DNA of 42,675 bases, taken from NCBI RefSeq assembly GCF_000003605.2, contig NW_003142678.1, positions 1 to 42,675 of the forward strand, given 5' to 3'. The translations under genes were made by a program, and so were the position numbers. The number at the start of each line of letters is the position of its first letter. The first letter of the stretch is position 1. This DNA is from Saccoglossus kowalevskii (Eukaryota; Hemichordata; Enteropneusta; Harrimaniidae). Positions 1-12,797 of the stretch are shown here, piece by piece. The notes under the pieces were generated by a model. The model did no database searches, was not told the origin of the DNA, and saw only the letters and a program-made list of their open reading frames with translations.

Positions 1-1347
1 TTCATCAGCAGATTGTAATAGCAACACTTGTTTGCATATGCAGATTGTAAATGGCCACACTTGTATGCAGATGCAGATTGTAAATAGCCACACTTGTATG
101 CATATGCAGATTGTAAATAGCCACACTTGTATGCATATGGAGATAGTAAATGGCCACACTTGTATGCATATGCAGATTGTAAATAGCCATACTTGTATGC
201 GTATGCAGATTGTAAATGGCCACACTTGTTTGCATATGCAGATTGTAAATGGCCACACTTGTATGCATATGCAGATTGTAAATAGCCATTCTTGTTTGCA
301 TATGCAGATTGTAAATGGCCACACTTGTTTGCATATGCAGATTGTAAATGGCCACACTTGTATGCATATGCAGATTGTAAATAGCCATACTTGTATGCGT
401 ATGCAGATTGTAAATGGCCACACTTGTTTGCATATGCAGATTGTAAATAGCCACACTTGTATGCATATGCAGATTGTAAATAGCCACACTTGTATGCATA
501 TGCAGATTGTAAATAGCCACACTTGTATGCATATGCATATTGTAAATAGCCACACTTGTTTGCATATGCAGATTGTAAATGGCCACACTTGTATGCATAT
601 GCAGATTGTAAATGGCCACACTTGTATTCATATGCAGATTGTAAATAGCCACACTTGTATGCATATGCAGATTGTAAATAGCCACACTTGTATGCATATG
701 CAGATTGTAAATGGCCACACTTGTTTGCATATGCAGATTGTAAATGGCCACACTTGTATGCAGATGCAGATTGTAAATAGCCACACTTGTATGCATATGC
801 AGATTGTAAATAGCCACACTTGTATGCATATGCAGATTGTAAATGGCCACACTTGTATGCATATGCAGATTGTAAATAGCCACACTTGTTTGCATATGCA
901 GATTGTAAATGGCCACACTTGTATGCATATGCAGATTGTAAATAGCAACACTTGTATGCAGATGCAGATTGTAAATAGCCACACTTGTATGCATATGCAG
1001 ATTGTAAATAGCCACACTTGTATGCATATGCAGATTGTAAATAGCCACACTTGTATGCATATGCAGATTGTAAATAGCCACACTTGTTTGCATATGCAGA
1101 TTGTAAATAGCCACACTTGTTTGCATATGCAGATTGTAAATGGCCACACTTGTATGCATATGCAGATTGTAAATGGCCACACTTGTATGCATATGCAGAT
1201 TGTAAATAGCCACACTTGTATGCATATGCAGATTGTAAATAGCCATACTTGTATGCACATGCAGATTGTAAATAGCCACACTTGTATGCATATGCAGATT
1301 GTAAATAGCCCAACATGTATGCATATGCAGATTGTAAATAGCCACAC
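1..1347 (+). repeat. Satellite block before the first 32-bp marker unit
   Basis: This block has about 41 units. The first is slightly abnormal (TTCATCAGCAG instead of TTCATATGCAG) and the next is one base short (GTAATAGC near 17). Unit types include GCGTATG variants near 200 and 400, one CATTCTT variant near 290, a perfect ATGCATATGCAT at 527-538, and the linked pair AGCAACAC plus GCAGATG near 953. It ends with a CCCAACATG unit near 1310 that recurs only near 6820 and 41824. There is no gene and no unique sequence. Confidence 0.9.
527..538. other. Perfect 12-bp palindrome ATGCATATGCAT (MORE-like)
   Basis: A G to T change at unit position 3 turns the usual ATGCATATGCAG into ATGCATATGCAT, a perfect palindrome. 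This sequence is the MORE element known from studies of POU-domain (Oct) dimers. Binding here is inference: the organism is unknown and the site may be only a chance variant spread by array turnover. Confidence 0.5.
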
Positions 1348-1808
1348 TTTTTGCATATGCAGATTGTAAATGGCCACACTTGTATGCATATGCAGATTGT
1401 AAATGGCCACACTTGTATGCATATACAGATTGTAAATAGCCACACTTGTATGCATCTACAGATTGTAAATGGCCACACTTGTATGCATATGCAGATTGTA
1501 AATGGCCACACTTGTATGTATATGCAGATTGTAAATGGCCACACTCGTATGCATATGCAGATTGTAAATAGCCACACTTGTATGCATCTACAGATTGTAA
1601 ATAGCCACACTTGTATGCATATGCAGATTGTAAATGGCCACACTTGTATGCATATGCAGATTGTAAATGGCCACACTTGTATGCATATGCAGATTGTAAA
1701 TGGCCACACTTGTATGTATATGCAGATTGTAAATGGGCACACTTGTTTGCATATGCAGATTGTAAATAGCCACACTTGTATGCATATGTAGATTGTAAAT
1801 GGCCACAC
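1348..1808 (+). repeat. TTTTTGC module, copy 1 (32-bp marker unit to the GGGCAC unit)
   Basis: The module opens with a 32-bp unit in which CTTGTATGC is replaced by CTTTTTGC (run of T at 1348-1352). A GGGCAC variant follows exactly 387 bp later, at 1735. The same two landmarks with the same 387-bp spacing occur at 6857/7244, 23744/24131 and 41862/42249. The order of internal variants (GCATACAG, CATCTACAG, TGTATGTATATG, CTCGTATG) is also shared. The four copies must descend from one segment. Units upstream of copies 1 and 3 differ, which places a duplication edge close to the 32-bp unit. Confidence 0.9.
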
Positions 1809-3153
1809 TTTTATGTATATGTAGATTGTAAATAGCCACACTTGTATGCATATGTAGATTGTAAATAGACACACTTGTATGCATATGCAGATTGTATATA
1901 GCCACACTTGTATGCATATGTAGATTGTAAATAGCCATACTTGTATGCATATGCAGATTGTGAATAGTCACACTTGTTTGCATATGCAGATTGTAAATAG
2001 CCACACTTGTATGCATATGCAGATTGTGAATAGTCACACTTGTTTGCATATGCAGATTGTAAATAGCCACACTTGTATGCATATGCAGATTGTAAATAGC
2101 CACACTTGTATGTATATGCAGATTGTAAATAGCCACACTTGTATGTAAATGCAGATTGTAAATAGCCACACTTGTTTGCATATGCAGATTGTAAATAGCC
2201 ACACTTGTATGCATATGTGGATTGTAAATGGCCACACTTGTATGTATATGCAGATTGTAAATAGCCACACTTGTATGCATATGCAGATTGTAAATAGCCA
2301 CACTTGTTTGCATATGCAGATTGTAAATGGCCACACTTGTATGCAGATGCAGATTGTAAATAGCCACACTTGTATGCATATGCAGATTGTAAATGGCCAC
2401 ACTTGTATGCATATGCAGATTGTAAATGGCCACACTTGTATGCATATGCAGATTGTAAATAGCCACACTTGTTTGCATATGCAGATTGTAAATGGCCACA
2501 CTTGTATGCATATGCAGATTGTAAATAGCCACACTTGTATGCATATGCAGATTGTAAATAGCCACACTTGTATGCATATGCAGATTGTAAATAGCCACAC
2601 TTGTTTGCATATGCAGATTGTAAATGGCCACACTTGTATGCAGATGCAGATTGTAAATAGCCACACTTGTATGCATATGCAGATTGTAAATGGCCACACT
2701 TGTATGCATATGCAGATTGTAAATGGCCACACTTGTATGCATATGCAGATTGTAAATAGCCACACTTGTTTGCATATGCAGATTGTAAATGGCCACACTT
2801 GTATGCATATGCAGATTGTAAATAGCAACACTTGTATGCAGATGCAGATTGTAAATAGCCACACTTGTATGCATATGCAGATTGTAAATAGCCACACTTG
2901 TATGCATATGCAGATTGTAAATAGCCACACTTGTATGCATATGCAGATTGTAAATGGCCACACTTGTTTGCATATGCAGATTGTAAATAGCCACACTTGT
3001 ATGCATATGCAGATTGTAAATAGCCACACTTGTATGCATATGCAGATTGTAAATAGCCACACTTGTATGCATATGCAGATTGTAAATAGCCATTCTTGTT
3101 TGCATATGTAGATTGTAAATGGCCACACTTGTTTGCATATGCAGATTGTAAAT

Positions 3154-3475
3154 GGCCCAACTTGTATGCATATGCAGATTGTGAATAGCCATACTTGTTT
3201 GCATATGCAGATTGTAAATGGCCACACTTGTTTGCATATGCAGATTGTAAATGGCCACACTTGTTTGCATATGCAGATTGTAAATGGCCACACTTGTATG
3301 CATATGCAGATTGTAAATAGCCACACTTGTTTGCATATGCAGATTGTAAATGGCCACACTTGTATGCATATGCAGATTGTAAATAGCCACACTTGTTTGC
3401 ATATGCAGATTGTAAATGGCCACACTTGTATGCATATGCAGATTGTAAATAGCAACACTTGTATGCAGATGCAGA
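3154..3475 (+). repeat. GGCCCAACTTGTATG module (one of eight copies)
   Basis: This starts at a TGGCCCAACTTGTATG unit, followed by a GTGAATAGCCATACTTGTTTG unit. A fixed run of G-type and T-type units then leads to the AGCAACAC/GCAGATG pair near 3452. GGCCCAACTTGTATG starts at 3154, 14302, 16611, 21559, 22812, 27959, 28817 and 29048. All but the 21559 copy are preceded by a CATTCTT unit ending in CATATGTAG. The 28817 copy is short, since the next begins 231 bp (7 units) later. Confidence 0.85.
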
Positions 3476-3726
3476 TTGTAAATAGCCACACTTGTATGCA
3501 TATGCAGATTGTAAATAGCCACACTTGTATGCATATGCAGATTGTAAATAGCCACACTTGTATGCATATGCAGATTGTAAATGGCCACACTTGTTTGCAT
3601 ATGCAGATTGTAAATAGCCACACTTGTATGCATATGCAGATTGTAAATAGCCACACTTGTATGCATATGCAGATTGTAAATAGCCACACTTGTATGCATA
3701 TGCAGATTGTAAATAGCCACACTTGT

Positions 3727-3738
3727 ATGCATATGCAT
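3727..3738. other. Perfect 12-bp palindrome ATGCATATGCAT (MORE-like)
   Basis: This is the same variant unit as at 527-538, followed by a T-type unit (CTTGTTTGC). It recurs 198 bp (6 units) downstream at 3925-3936, and the pair with this spacing is found again in other copies of the block, for example 10850 and 11048. Confidence 0.5.
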
Positions 3739-3924
3739 ATTGTAAATAGCCACACTTGTTTGCATATGCAGATTGTAAATGGCCACACTTGTTTGCATAT
3801 GCAGATTGTAAATAGCCACACTTGTATGCATATGCAGATTGTAAATAGCCACACTTGTATGCATATGCAGATTGTAAATAGCCACACTTGTATGCATATG
3901 CAGATTGTAAATAGCCACACTTGT

Positions 3925-3936
3925 ATGCATATGCAT
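3925..3936. other. Perfect 12-bp palindrome ATGCATATGCAT (MORE-like)
   Basis: This is the second member of a pair spaced 198 bp. Other perfect copies I located are 10850-10861, 11048-11059, 12004-12015 and 14809-14820; about twenty exist in the window, all in units of the same subfamily. Confidence 0.5.
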
Positions 3937-4085
3937 ATTGTAAATAGCCACACTTGTTTGCATATGCAGATTGTAAATGGCCACACTTGTATGCATATGC
4001 AGATTGTAAATGGCCACACTTGTATTCATATGCAGATTGTAAATAGCCACACTTGTATGCATATGTAGATTGTAAATGGCCACAC

Positions 4086-4950
4086 TTTTATGTATATGTA
4101 GATTGTAAATAGCCACACTTGTATGCATATGTAGATTGTAAATAGACACACTTGTATGCATATGCAGATTGTATATAGCCACACTTGTATGCATATGTAG
4201 ATTGTAAATAGCCATACTTGTATGCATATGCAGATTGTGAATAGTCACACTTGTTTGCATATGCAGATTGTAAATAGCCACACTTGTATGCATATGCAGA
4301 TTGTGAATAGTCACACTTGTTTGCATATGCAGATTGTAAATAGCCACACTTGTATGCATATGCAGATTGTAAATAGCCACACTTGTATGTATATGCAGAT
4401 TGTAAATAGCCACACTTGTATGTATATGCAGATTGTAAATAGCCACACTTGTTTGCATATGCAGATTGTAAATAGCCACACTTGTATGCATATGTGGATT
4501 GTAAATGGCCACACTTGTATGTATATGCAGATTGTAAATAGCCACACTTGTATGCATATGCAGATTGTAAATAGCCACACTTGTTTGCATATGCAGATTG
4601 TAAATGGCCACACTTGTATGCAGATGCAGATTGTAAATAGCCACACTTGTATGCATATGCAGATTGTAAATAGCCACACTTGTATGCATATGCAGATTGT
4701 AAATGGCCACACTTGTATGCATATGCAGATTGTAAATAGCCACACTTGTTTGCATATGCAGATTGTAAATGGCCACACTTGTATGCATATGCAGATTGTA
4801 AATAGCAACACTTGTATGCAGATGCAGATTGTAAATAGCCACACTTGTATGCATATGCAGATTGTAAATAGCCACACTTGTATGCATATGCAGATTGTAA
4901 ATAGCCACACTTGTATGCATATGCAGATTGTAAATAGCCATACTTGTATG
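4086..4950 (+). repeat. TTTTATG block, copy 2 (partial)
   Basis: This copy is in register with copy 1 for at least the first 400 bp (CTTTTATG at 4086, GCATATGTGG at 4494). It then follows the order GCAGATG, G-type, TTTG, G-type, AGCAACAC/GCAGATG (4805) seen in the other copies. It leaves the block at a CATCTACAG unit at 4951, so only about 26 units are kept. There is no gene or unique sequence. Confidence 0.85.
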
Positions 4951-5346
4951 CATCTACAGATTGTAAATAGCCACACTTGTATTCATATGCAGATTGTAAA
5001 TAGCCACACTTGTTTGCATATGCAGATTGTAAATAGCCACACTTGTATGCATATGCAGATTGTAAATAGCCACACTTGTATGCATATGCAGATTGTAAAT
5101 AGCCACACTTGTATGCATATGCAGATTGTAAATATCAACACTTGTTTGCATATGCAGATTGTAAATGGCCACACTTGTATGCAGATGCAGATTGTAAATA
5201 GCCACACTTGTATGCATATGCAGATTGTAAATAGCCACACTTGTATGCATATGCAGATTGTAAATGGCCACACTTGTATGCATATGCAGATTGTAAATAG
5301 CCACACTTGTATGCATATGCAGATTGTAAATAGCCATACTTGTATG
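4951..5346 (+). repeat. 396-bp (12-unit) CATCTACAG-bounded block, copy 1
   Basis: It is bounded by CATCTACAG units at 4951 and 5347 (12 x 33 bp). It contains a TATTCATATG unit, an AATATCAACAC unit near 5132, a GCAGATG unit, and ends with CATACTTGTATG. The same block with the same 396-bp spacing lies at 31079-31474. AATATCAAC is otherwise seen only near 41159, so the three sites share ancestry. Confidence 0.88.
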
Positions 5347-6368
5347 CATCTACAGATTGTAAATAGCCACACTTGTATTCATATGCAGATTGTAAATAGC
5401 CACACTTGTTTGCATATGCAGATTGTAATGGCCACACTTGTATGCATATGCAAATTGTAAATAGCCACACTTGTATGCATATGCAGATTGTAAATAGCCA
5501 CACTTGTTTGCATATGCAGATTGTAAATAGCCACACTTGTATGTATATGCAGATTGTAAATAGCCACACTTGTATGCATCTGCAGATTGTAAATAGCCAC
5601 ACTTGTATGCATATGCAGATTGTAAATAGCCACACTTGTTTGCATATGCAGATTGTAAATGGCCACACTTGTATGCATATGCAGATTGTAAATGGCCACA
5701 CTTGTATGTATATGCAGATTGTAAATGGGCACACTTGTATGCATATGCAGATTGTAAATAGCCACACTTGTATGCATATGTAGATTGTAAATGGCCACAC
5801 TTTTATGCATATGTAGATTGTAAATAGCCACACTTGTTTGCATATGCAGATTGTAAATAGCCACACTTGTATGTATATGCAGATTGTAAATGGCCACACT
5901 TGTATGCATATGCAGATTGTAAATAGCCACACTTGTTTGCATATGCAGATTGTAAATAGCCACACTTGTATGCATATGCAGATTGTAAATGGCCACACTT
6001 GTATGTATATGCAGATTGTAAATGGCCACACTCGTATGCATATGCAGATTTTAAATAGCCACACTTGTATGCACATGCAGATTGTAAATAGCCACACTTA
6101 TATGCACATGCAGATTGTAAATAGCCACACTTGTATGCATATGCAGATTGTAAATAGCAACACTTGTTTGCATATGCAGATTGTAAATGGCCACACTTGT
6201 ATGCAGATGCAGATTGTAAATAGCCACACTTGTATGCATATGCAGATTGTAAATAGCCACACTTGTATGCATATGCAGATTGTAAATGGCCACACTTGTA
6301 TGCATATGCAGATTGTAAATAGCCACACTTGTATGCATATGCAGATTGTAAATAGCCATACTTGTATG
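5347..6368 (+). repeat. CATCTACAG-bounded block with a GGGCAC unit (1,022 bp)
   Basis: This is 31 units minus one base, the loss being at GTAATGGCC near 5430. It carries a GGGCAC unit at 5727, a CTTTTATGCATATGTAG unit near 5800, the first CAGATTTTAAATAG unit near 6049 and a CACTTATATGCACATG unit near 6098. The last two recur together at 8126/8180 and 42538/42590. The block looks like a shortened recombinant of the following 6.4-8.27 kb segment. Confidence 0.82.
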
Positions 6369-7052
6369 CATCTACAGATTGTAAATAGCCACACTTGTAT
6401 TCATATGCAGATTGTAAATAGCCACACTTGTTTGCATATGCAGATTGTAAATGGCCACACTTGTATGCATATGCAGATTGTAAATAGCCACACTTGTATG
6501 CATATGCAGATTGTAAATAGCCACACTTGTTTGCATATGCAGATTGTAAATAGCCACACTTGTATGTATATGCAGATTGTAAATAGCCACACTTGTATGC
6601 ATATGCAGATTGTAAATAGCCACACTTGTTTGCATATGCAGATTGTAAATAGCCACACTTGTTTGCATATGCAGATTGTAAATGGCCACACTTGTATGCA
6701 TATGCAGATTGTAAATAGCCACACTTGTATGCATATGCAGATTGTAAATAGCCATACTTGTATGCACATGCAGATTGTAAATAGCCACACTTGTATGCAT
6801 ATGCAGATTGTAAATAGCCCAACATGTATGCATATGCAGATTGTAAATAGCCACACTTTTTGCATATGCAGATTGTAAATGGCCACACTTGTATGCATAT
6901 GCAGATTGTAAATGGCCACACTTGTATGCATATACAGATTGTAAATAGCCACACTTGTATGCATCTACAGATTGTAAATGGCCACACTTGTATGCATATG
7001 CAGATTGTAAATGGCCACACTTGTATGTATATGCAGATTGTAAATGGCCACA
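6369..7052 (+). repeat. Segment with TTTTTGC module, copy 2
   Basis: It starts at the CATCTACAG unit at 6369, includes the CCCAACATG unit near 6820 and the 32-bp TTTTTGC unit at 6857. Unit order matches 41374 onward: the 32-bp units at 6857 and 41862 are preceded by the same series (TATTCATATG, TGTATGTATATG, CATACTTGTATGCACATG, CCCAACATG). No gene is present. Confidence 0.88.
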
Positions 7053-8170
7053 CTCGTATGCATATGCAGATTGTAAATAGCCACACTTGTATGCATCTAC
7101 AGATTGTAAATAGCCACACTTGTATGCATATGCAGATTGTAAATGGCCACACTTGTATGCATATGCAGATTGTAAATGGCCACACTTGTATGCATATGCA
7201 GATTGTAAATGGCCACACTTGTATGTATATGCAGATTGTAAATGGGCACACTTGTTTGCATATGCAGATTGTAAATGGCCACACTCGTATGCATATGCAG
7301 ATTGTAAATAGCCACACTTGTTTGCATATGCAGATTGTAAATAGCCACACTTGTATGTATATGCAGATTGTAAATGGCCACACTTGTATGCATATGCAGA
7401 TTGTAAATAGCCACACTTGTTTGCATATGCAGATTGTAAATAGCCACACTTGTATGCATATGCAGATTGTAAATGGCCACACTTGTATGTATATGCAGAT
7501 TGTAAATGGCCACACTCGTATGCATATGCAGATTTTAAATAGCCACACTTGTATGCACATGCAGATTGTAAATAGCCACACTTGTTTGCATATGCAGATT
7601 GTAAATAGCCACACTTGTATGTATATGCAGATTGTAAATAGCCACACTCGTATGCATATGCAGATTGTAAATAGCCACACTTGTATGCATCTACAGATTG
7701 TAAATAGCCACACTTGTATGCATATGCAGATTGTAAATGGCCACACTTGTATGCATATGCAGATTGTAAATGGCCACACTTGTATGCATATGCAGATTGT
7801 AAATGGCCACACTTGTATGTATATGCAGATTGTAAATGGGCACACTTGTTTGCATATGCAGATTGTAAATGGCCACACTCGTATGCATATGCAGATTGTA
7901 AATAGCCACACTTGTTTGCATATGCAGATTGTAAATAGCCACACTTGTATGTATATGCAGATTGTAAATGGCCACACTTGTATGCATATGCAGATTGTAA
8001 ATAGCCACACTTGTTTGCATATGCAGATTGTAAATAGCCACACTTGTATGCATATGCAGATTGTAAATGGCCACACTTGTATGTATATGCAGATTGTAAA
8101 TGGCCACACTCGTATGCATATGCAGATTTTAAATAGCCACACTTGTATGCACATGCAGATTGTAAATAGC
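7053..8170 (+). repeat. 594-bp (18-unit) tandem duplication
   Basis: Landmarks repeat exactly 594 bp apart: GGGCAC at 7244 and 7838, CAGATTTTAAATAG near 7532 and 8126, and the CTCGTATG and CATCTACAG units near 7052/7092 and 7647/7687. I see no private difference between the two copies over most of their length, so the duplication looks recent. The related segment at the end of the window has only one copy. Confidence 0.92.
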
Positions 8171-9094
8171 CACACTTATATGCACATGCAGATCGTAAAT
8201 AGCCACACTTGTATGCATATGCAGATTGTAAATAGCCACACTTGTTTGCATATGCAGATTGTAAATAGCCCAACTTGTATGCATATGCAGATTGTAAATA
8301 GCCACACTTGTTTGCATATGCAGATTGTAAATGGCCACACTTGTATGCATATGCAGATTGTAAATAGCCACACTTGTATGCATATGCAGATTGTAAATAG
8401 CCACACTTGTTTGCATATGCAGATTGTAAATAGCCACACTTGTTTGCATATGCAGATTGTAAATAGCCCAACTTGTATGCATATGCAGATTGTAAATAGC
8501 CACACTTGTTTGCATATGCAGATTGTAAATGGCCACACTTGTATGCATATGCAGATTGTAAATAGCCACACTTGTATGCATATGCAGATTGTAAATAGCC
8601 ACACTTGTTTGCATATGCAGATTGTAAATAGCCACACTTGTATGTATATGCAGATTGTAAATAGCCACACTTGTATGCATATGCAGATTGTAAATAGCCA
8701 CACTTGTTTGCATATGCAGATTGTAAATAGCCACACTTGTTTGCATATGCAGATTGTAAATGGCCACACTTGTATGCATATGCAGATTGTAAATAGCCAC
8801 ACTTGTATGCATATGCAGATTGTAAATAGCCACACTTGTATGCATATGCAGATTGTAAATAGCCACACTTGTTTGCATATGCAGATTGTAAATAGCCACA
8901 CTTGTATGCATATGCAGATTGTAAATAGCAACACTTGTTTGCATATGCAGATTGTAAATAGCCACACTTGTTTGCATATGCAGATTGTAAATGGCCACAC
9001 TTGTATGCATATGCAGATTGTAAATAGCCACACTTGTATGCATATGTAGATTGTAAATAGCCACACTTGTATGCATATGCAGATTGTAAATAGC
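8171..9094 (+). repeat. Satellite block with a 198-bp (6-unit) duplication
   Basis: It begins with the rare CACTTATATG and CAGATCGTAAATAG units (about 8180-8195), shared only with 42590-42606. CCCAACTTGTATG units at 8269 and 8467 are 198 bp apart, and the five units after each are the same type, giving a 6-unit tandem duplication. The rest is a plain mix of A-type and T-type units, with an AGCAACAC unit near 8930. No gene is present. Confidence 0.85.
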
Positions 9095-10144
9095 CATACT
9101 TGTATGCACATGCAGATTGTAAATAGCCACACTTGTATGCATATGCAGATTGTAAATAGCCACACTTGTTTGCATATGCAGATTGTAAATAGCCACACTT
9201 GTTTGCATATGCAGATTGTAAATGGCCACACTTGTATGCATATGCAGATTGTAAATAGCCACACTTGTATGCATATGCAGATTGTAAATAGCCACACTTG
9301 TATGCATATGCAGATTGTAAATAGCCATACTTGTATGCACATGCAGATTGTAAATAGCCACACTTGTATGCATATGCAGATTGTAAATAGCCACACTTGT
9401 ATGCATATGCAGATTGTAAATAGCCACACTTGTTTGCATATGCAGATTGTAAATAGCCACACTTGTATGCATATGCAGATTGTAAATAGCCACACTTGTT
9501 TGCATATGCAGATTGTAAATAGCCACACTTGTTTGCATATGCAGATTGTAAATGGCCACACTTGTATGCATATGCAGATTGTAAATAGCCACACTTGTAT
9601 GCATATGCAGATTGTAAATAGCCACACTTGTATGCATATGCAGATTGTAAATAGCCATACTTGTATGCACATGCAGATTGTAAATAGCCACACTTGTATG
9701 CATATGCAGATTGTAAATAGCCCAACTTGTATGCATATGCAGATTGTAAATAGCCACACCTTTTGCATATGCAGATTGTAAATGGCCACACTTGTATGCA
9801 TATGCAGATTGTAAATGGCCACACTTGTATGCATATGCAGATTGTAAATAGCCACACTTGTATGCATCTACAGATTGTAAATGGCCACACTTGTATGCAT
9901 ATGCAGATTGTAAATGGCCACACTTGTATGTATATGCAGATTGTAAATGGCCACACTCGTATGCATATGCAGATTGTAAATAGCCACACTTGTATGCATC
10001 TAGATTGTAAATAGCCACACTTGTATGCATAAGCAGATTGTAAATGGCCACACTTGTATGCATATGCAGATTGTAAATGGCCACACTTGTATGCATATGC
10101 AGATTGTAAATGGCCACACTTGTATGTATATGCAGATTGTAAAT
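9095..10144 (+). repeat. Segment A, copy 1: 7- and 10-unit steps, 32-bp CACCTTTTGC unit, 31-bp CATCTAGATT unit
   Basis: CATACTTGTATGCACATG units lie at 9095, 9326 and 9656 (steps of 7 and 10 units sharing a 7-unit core). A CCCAACTTGTATG unit and a 32-bp CACCTTTTGC unit (CCTT at 9759) follow, then a 31-bp unit at 9997 where CATCTACAG has become CATCTAG. A GGGCAC unit follows at 10145. Spacings 238 and 148 bp are identical at 33281/33519/33667, and the 330-bp step recurs at 32354/32684. Two independent odd-length units shared with the same spacing prove common descent. Confidence 0.92.
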
Positions 10145-11365
10145 GGGCACACTTGTTTGCATATGCAGATTGTAAATAGCCACACTTGTATGCATATGTA
10201 GATTGTAAATGGCCACACTTTTATGTATATGTAGATTGTAAATAGCCACACTTGTATGCATATGTAGATTGTAAATAGACACACTTGTATGTATATGCAG
10301 ATTGTAAATAGCCACACTTGTATGTATATGCAGATTGTAAATAGCCACACTTGTTTGCATATGCAGATTGTAAATAGCCACACTTGTATGCAGATGCAGA
10401 TTGTAAATAGCCACACTTGTATGCATATGCAGATTGTAAATAGCCACACTTGTATGCATATGCAGATTGTAAATGGCCACACTTGTATGCATATGCAGAT
10501 TGTAAATAGCCACACTTGTTTGCATATGCAGATTGTAAATGGCCACACTTGTATGCATATGCAGATTGTAAATAGCAACACTTGTATGCAGATGCAGATT
10601 GTAAATGGCCACACTTGTATGCATATGCAGATTGTAAATAGCCACACTTGTATGCATATGCAGATTGTAAATAGCCACACTTGTATGCATATGCAGATTG
10701 TAAATGGCCACACTTGTTTGCATATGCAGATTGTAAATAGCCACACTTGTATGCATATGCAGATTGTAAATGGCCACACTTGTATGCATATGCAGATTGT
10801 AAATAGCCACACTTGTATGCATATGCAGATTGTAAATAGCCACACTTGTATGCATATGCATATTGTAAATAGCCACACTTGTTTGCATATGCAGATTGTA
10901 AATGGCCACACTTGTTTGCATATGCAGATTGTAAATAGCCACACTTGTATGCATATGCAGATTGTAAATAGCCACACTTGTATGCATATGCAGATTGTAA
11001 ATAGCCACACTTGTATGCATATGCAGATTGTAAATAGCCACACTTGTATGCATATGCATATTGTAAATAGCCACACTTGTTTGCATATGCAGATTGTAAA
11101 TGGCCACACTTGTATGCATATGCAGATTGTAAATGGCCACACTTGTATTCATATGCAGATTGTAAATAGCCACACTTGTATGCATATGCAGATTGTAAAT
11201 AGCCACACTTGTATGCATATGCAGATTGTAAATGGCCACACTTGTTTGCATATGCAGATTGTAAATGGCCACACTTGTATGCAGATGCAGATTGTAAATA
11301 GCCACACTTGTATGCATATGCAGATTGTAAATAGCCACACTTGTATGCATATGCAGATTGTAAAT
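10145..11365 (+). repeat. Truncated TTTTATG block and following units
   Basis: CTTTTATGTATATGTAG at 10219 starts the block, but the GTATATAG and GTGAATAGTC units are missing and the sequence passes from ATAGACAC straight to TGTATGTATATG units. An internal deletion of several whole units fits. A GCATAAGCAG point change near 10029 is private. Perfect ATGCATATGCAT sites occur at 10850-10861 and 11048-11059. No gene is present. Confidence 0.82.
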
Positions 11366-12797
11366 GGCAGACTTGTATGCATATGCAGATTGTAAATAGC
11401 CATACTTGTATGCGTATGCAGATTGTAAATGGCCACACTTGTTTGCATATGCAGATTGTAAATGGCCACACTTGTATGCATATGCAGATTGTAAATAGCC
11501 ATTCTTGTTTGCATATGCAGATTGTAAATGGCCACACTTGTATGCAGATGCAGATTGTAAATAGCCACACTTGTATGCATATGCAGATTGTAAATAGCCA
11601 CACTTGTATGCATATGCAGATTGTAAATGGCCACACTTGTATGCATATGCAGATTGTAAATAGCCACACTTGTTTGCATATGCAGATTGTAAATGGCCAC
11701 ACTTGTATGCATATGCAGATTGTAAATAGCAACACTTGTATGCAGATGCAGATTGTAAATAGCCACACTTGTATGCATATGCAGATTGTAAATAGCCACA
11801 CTTGTATGCATATGCAGATTGTAAATAGCCACACTTGTATGCATATGCAGATTGTAAATGGCCACACTTGTTTGCATATGCAGATTGTAAATAGCCACAC
11901 TTGTATGCATATGCAGATTGTAAATAGCCACACTTGTATGCATATGCAGATTGTAAATAGCCACACTTGTATGCATATGCAGATTGTAAATAGCCACACT
12001 TGTATGCATATGCATATTGTAAATAGCCACACTTGTTTGCATATGCAGATTGTAAATGGCCACACTTGTTTGCATATGCAGATTGTAAATAGCCACACTT
12101 GTATGCATATGCAGATAGTAAATGGCCACACTTGTATGCATATGCAGATGTAAATAGCCATACTTGTATGCGTATGCAGATTGTAAATGGCCACACTTGT
12201 TTGCATATGCAGATTGTAAATGGCCACACTTGTATGCATATGCAGATTGTAAATAGCCATTCTTGTTTGCATATGCAGATTGTAAATGGCCACACTTGTT
12301 TGCATATGCAGATTGTAAATGGCCACACTTGTATGCATATGCAGATTGTAAATAGCCACACTTGTATGCATATGCAGATTGTAAATGGCCACACTTGTTT
12401 GCATATGCAGATTGTAAATGGCCACACTTGTATGCATATGCAGATTGTAAATAGCCATTCTTGTTTGCATATGCAGATTGTAAATGGCCACACTTGTTTG
12501 CATATGCAGATTGTAAATAGCCACACTTGTATGCATATGCAGATTGTAAATGGCCACACTTGTTTGCATATGCAGATTGTAAATAGCCACACTTGTATGC
12601 ATATGCAGATTGTAAATAGCCCAACTTGTTTGCATATGCAGATTGTAAATAGCCACACTTGTATGCATATGTAGATTGTAAATAGCCACACTTGTTTGCA
12701 TATGCAGATTGTAAATAGCCACACTTGTATGCATATGCAGATTGTAAATAGCCACACTTGTATGCATATGCAGATTGTAAATAGCCATACTTGTATG
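11366..12797 (+). repeat. GGCAGACT module (copy 1) and G-rich mixed units
   Basis: It starts with a 32-bp unit reading TGGCAGACTTG (11366), followed by CATACTTGTATGCGTATG, two G-type units and CATTCTTGTTTG. The same opening order is seen at 15325, 17899, 30438, 35812 and 36966. A perfect ATGCATATGCAT is at 12004-12015 and a one-base loss (CAGATGTAAATAG) is near 12148. The block ends through a CCCAACTTGTTTG unit (near 12618) and a CATCTACAG unit at 12798, the same ending as the 561-bp HOR. Confidence 0.85.

Larger units (their letters stand above)
1809..4085 (+). repeat. TTTTATG block, copy 1 (2,277 bp, 69 units)
   Basis: The block begins at a unit reading CTTTTATGTATATGTAG and continues through a diagnostic order of variants: ATAGACAC, GTATATAG, two GTGAATAGTC units, TGTATGTATATG units, then a GCATATGTGG unit at 2217, which is 408 bp from the start. 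The same 408-bp spacing is seen from 4086 to 4494, 24205 to 24613 and 25360 to 25768. The next copy starts 2,277 bp later, exactly 69 x 33. The inner part also holds a GGCCCAACTTG module (from 3154) and two perfect ATGCATATGCAT sites (3727-3738 and 3925-3936). Confidence 0.88.
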
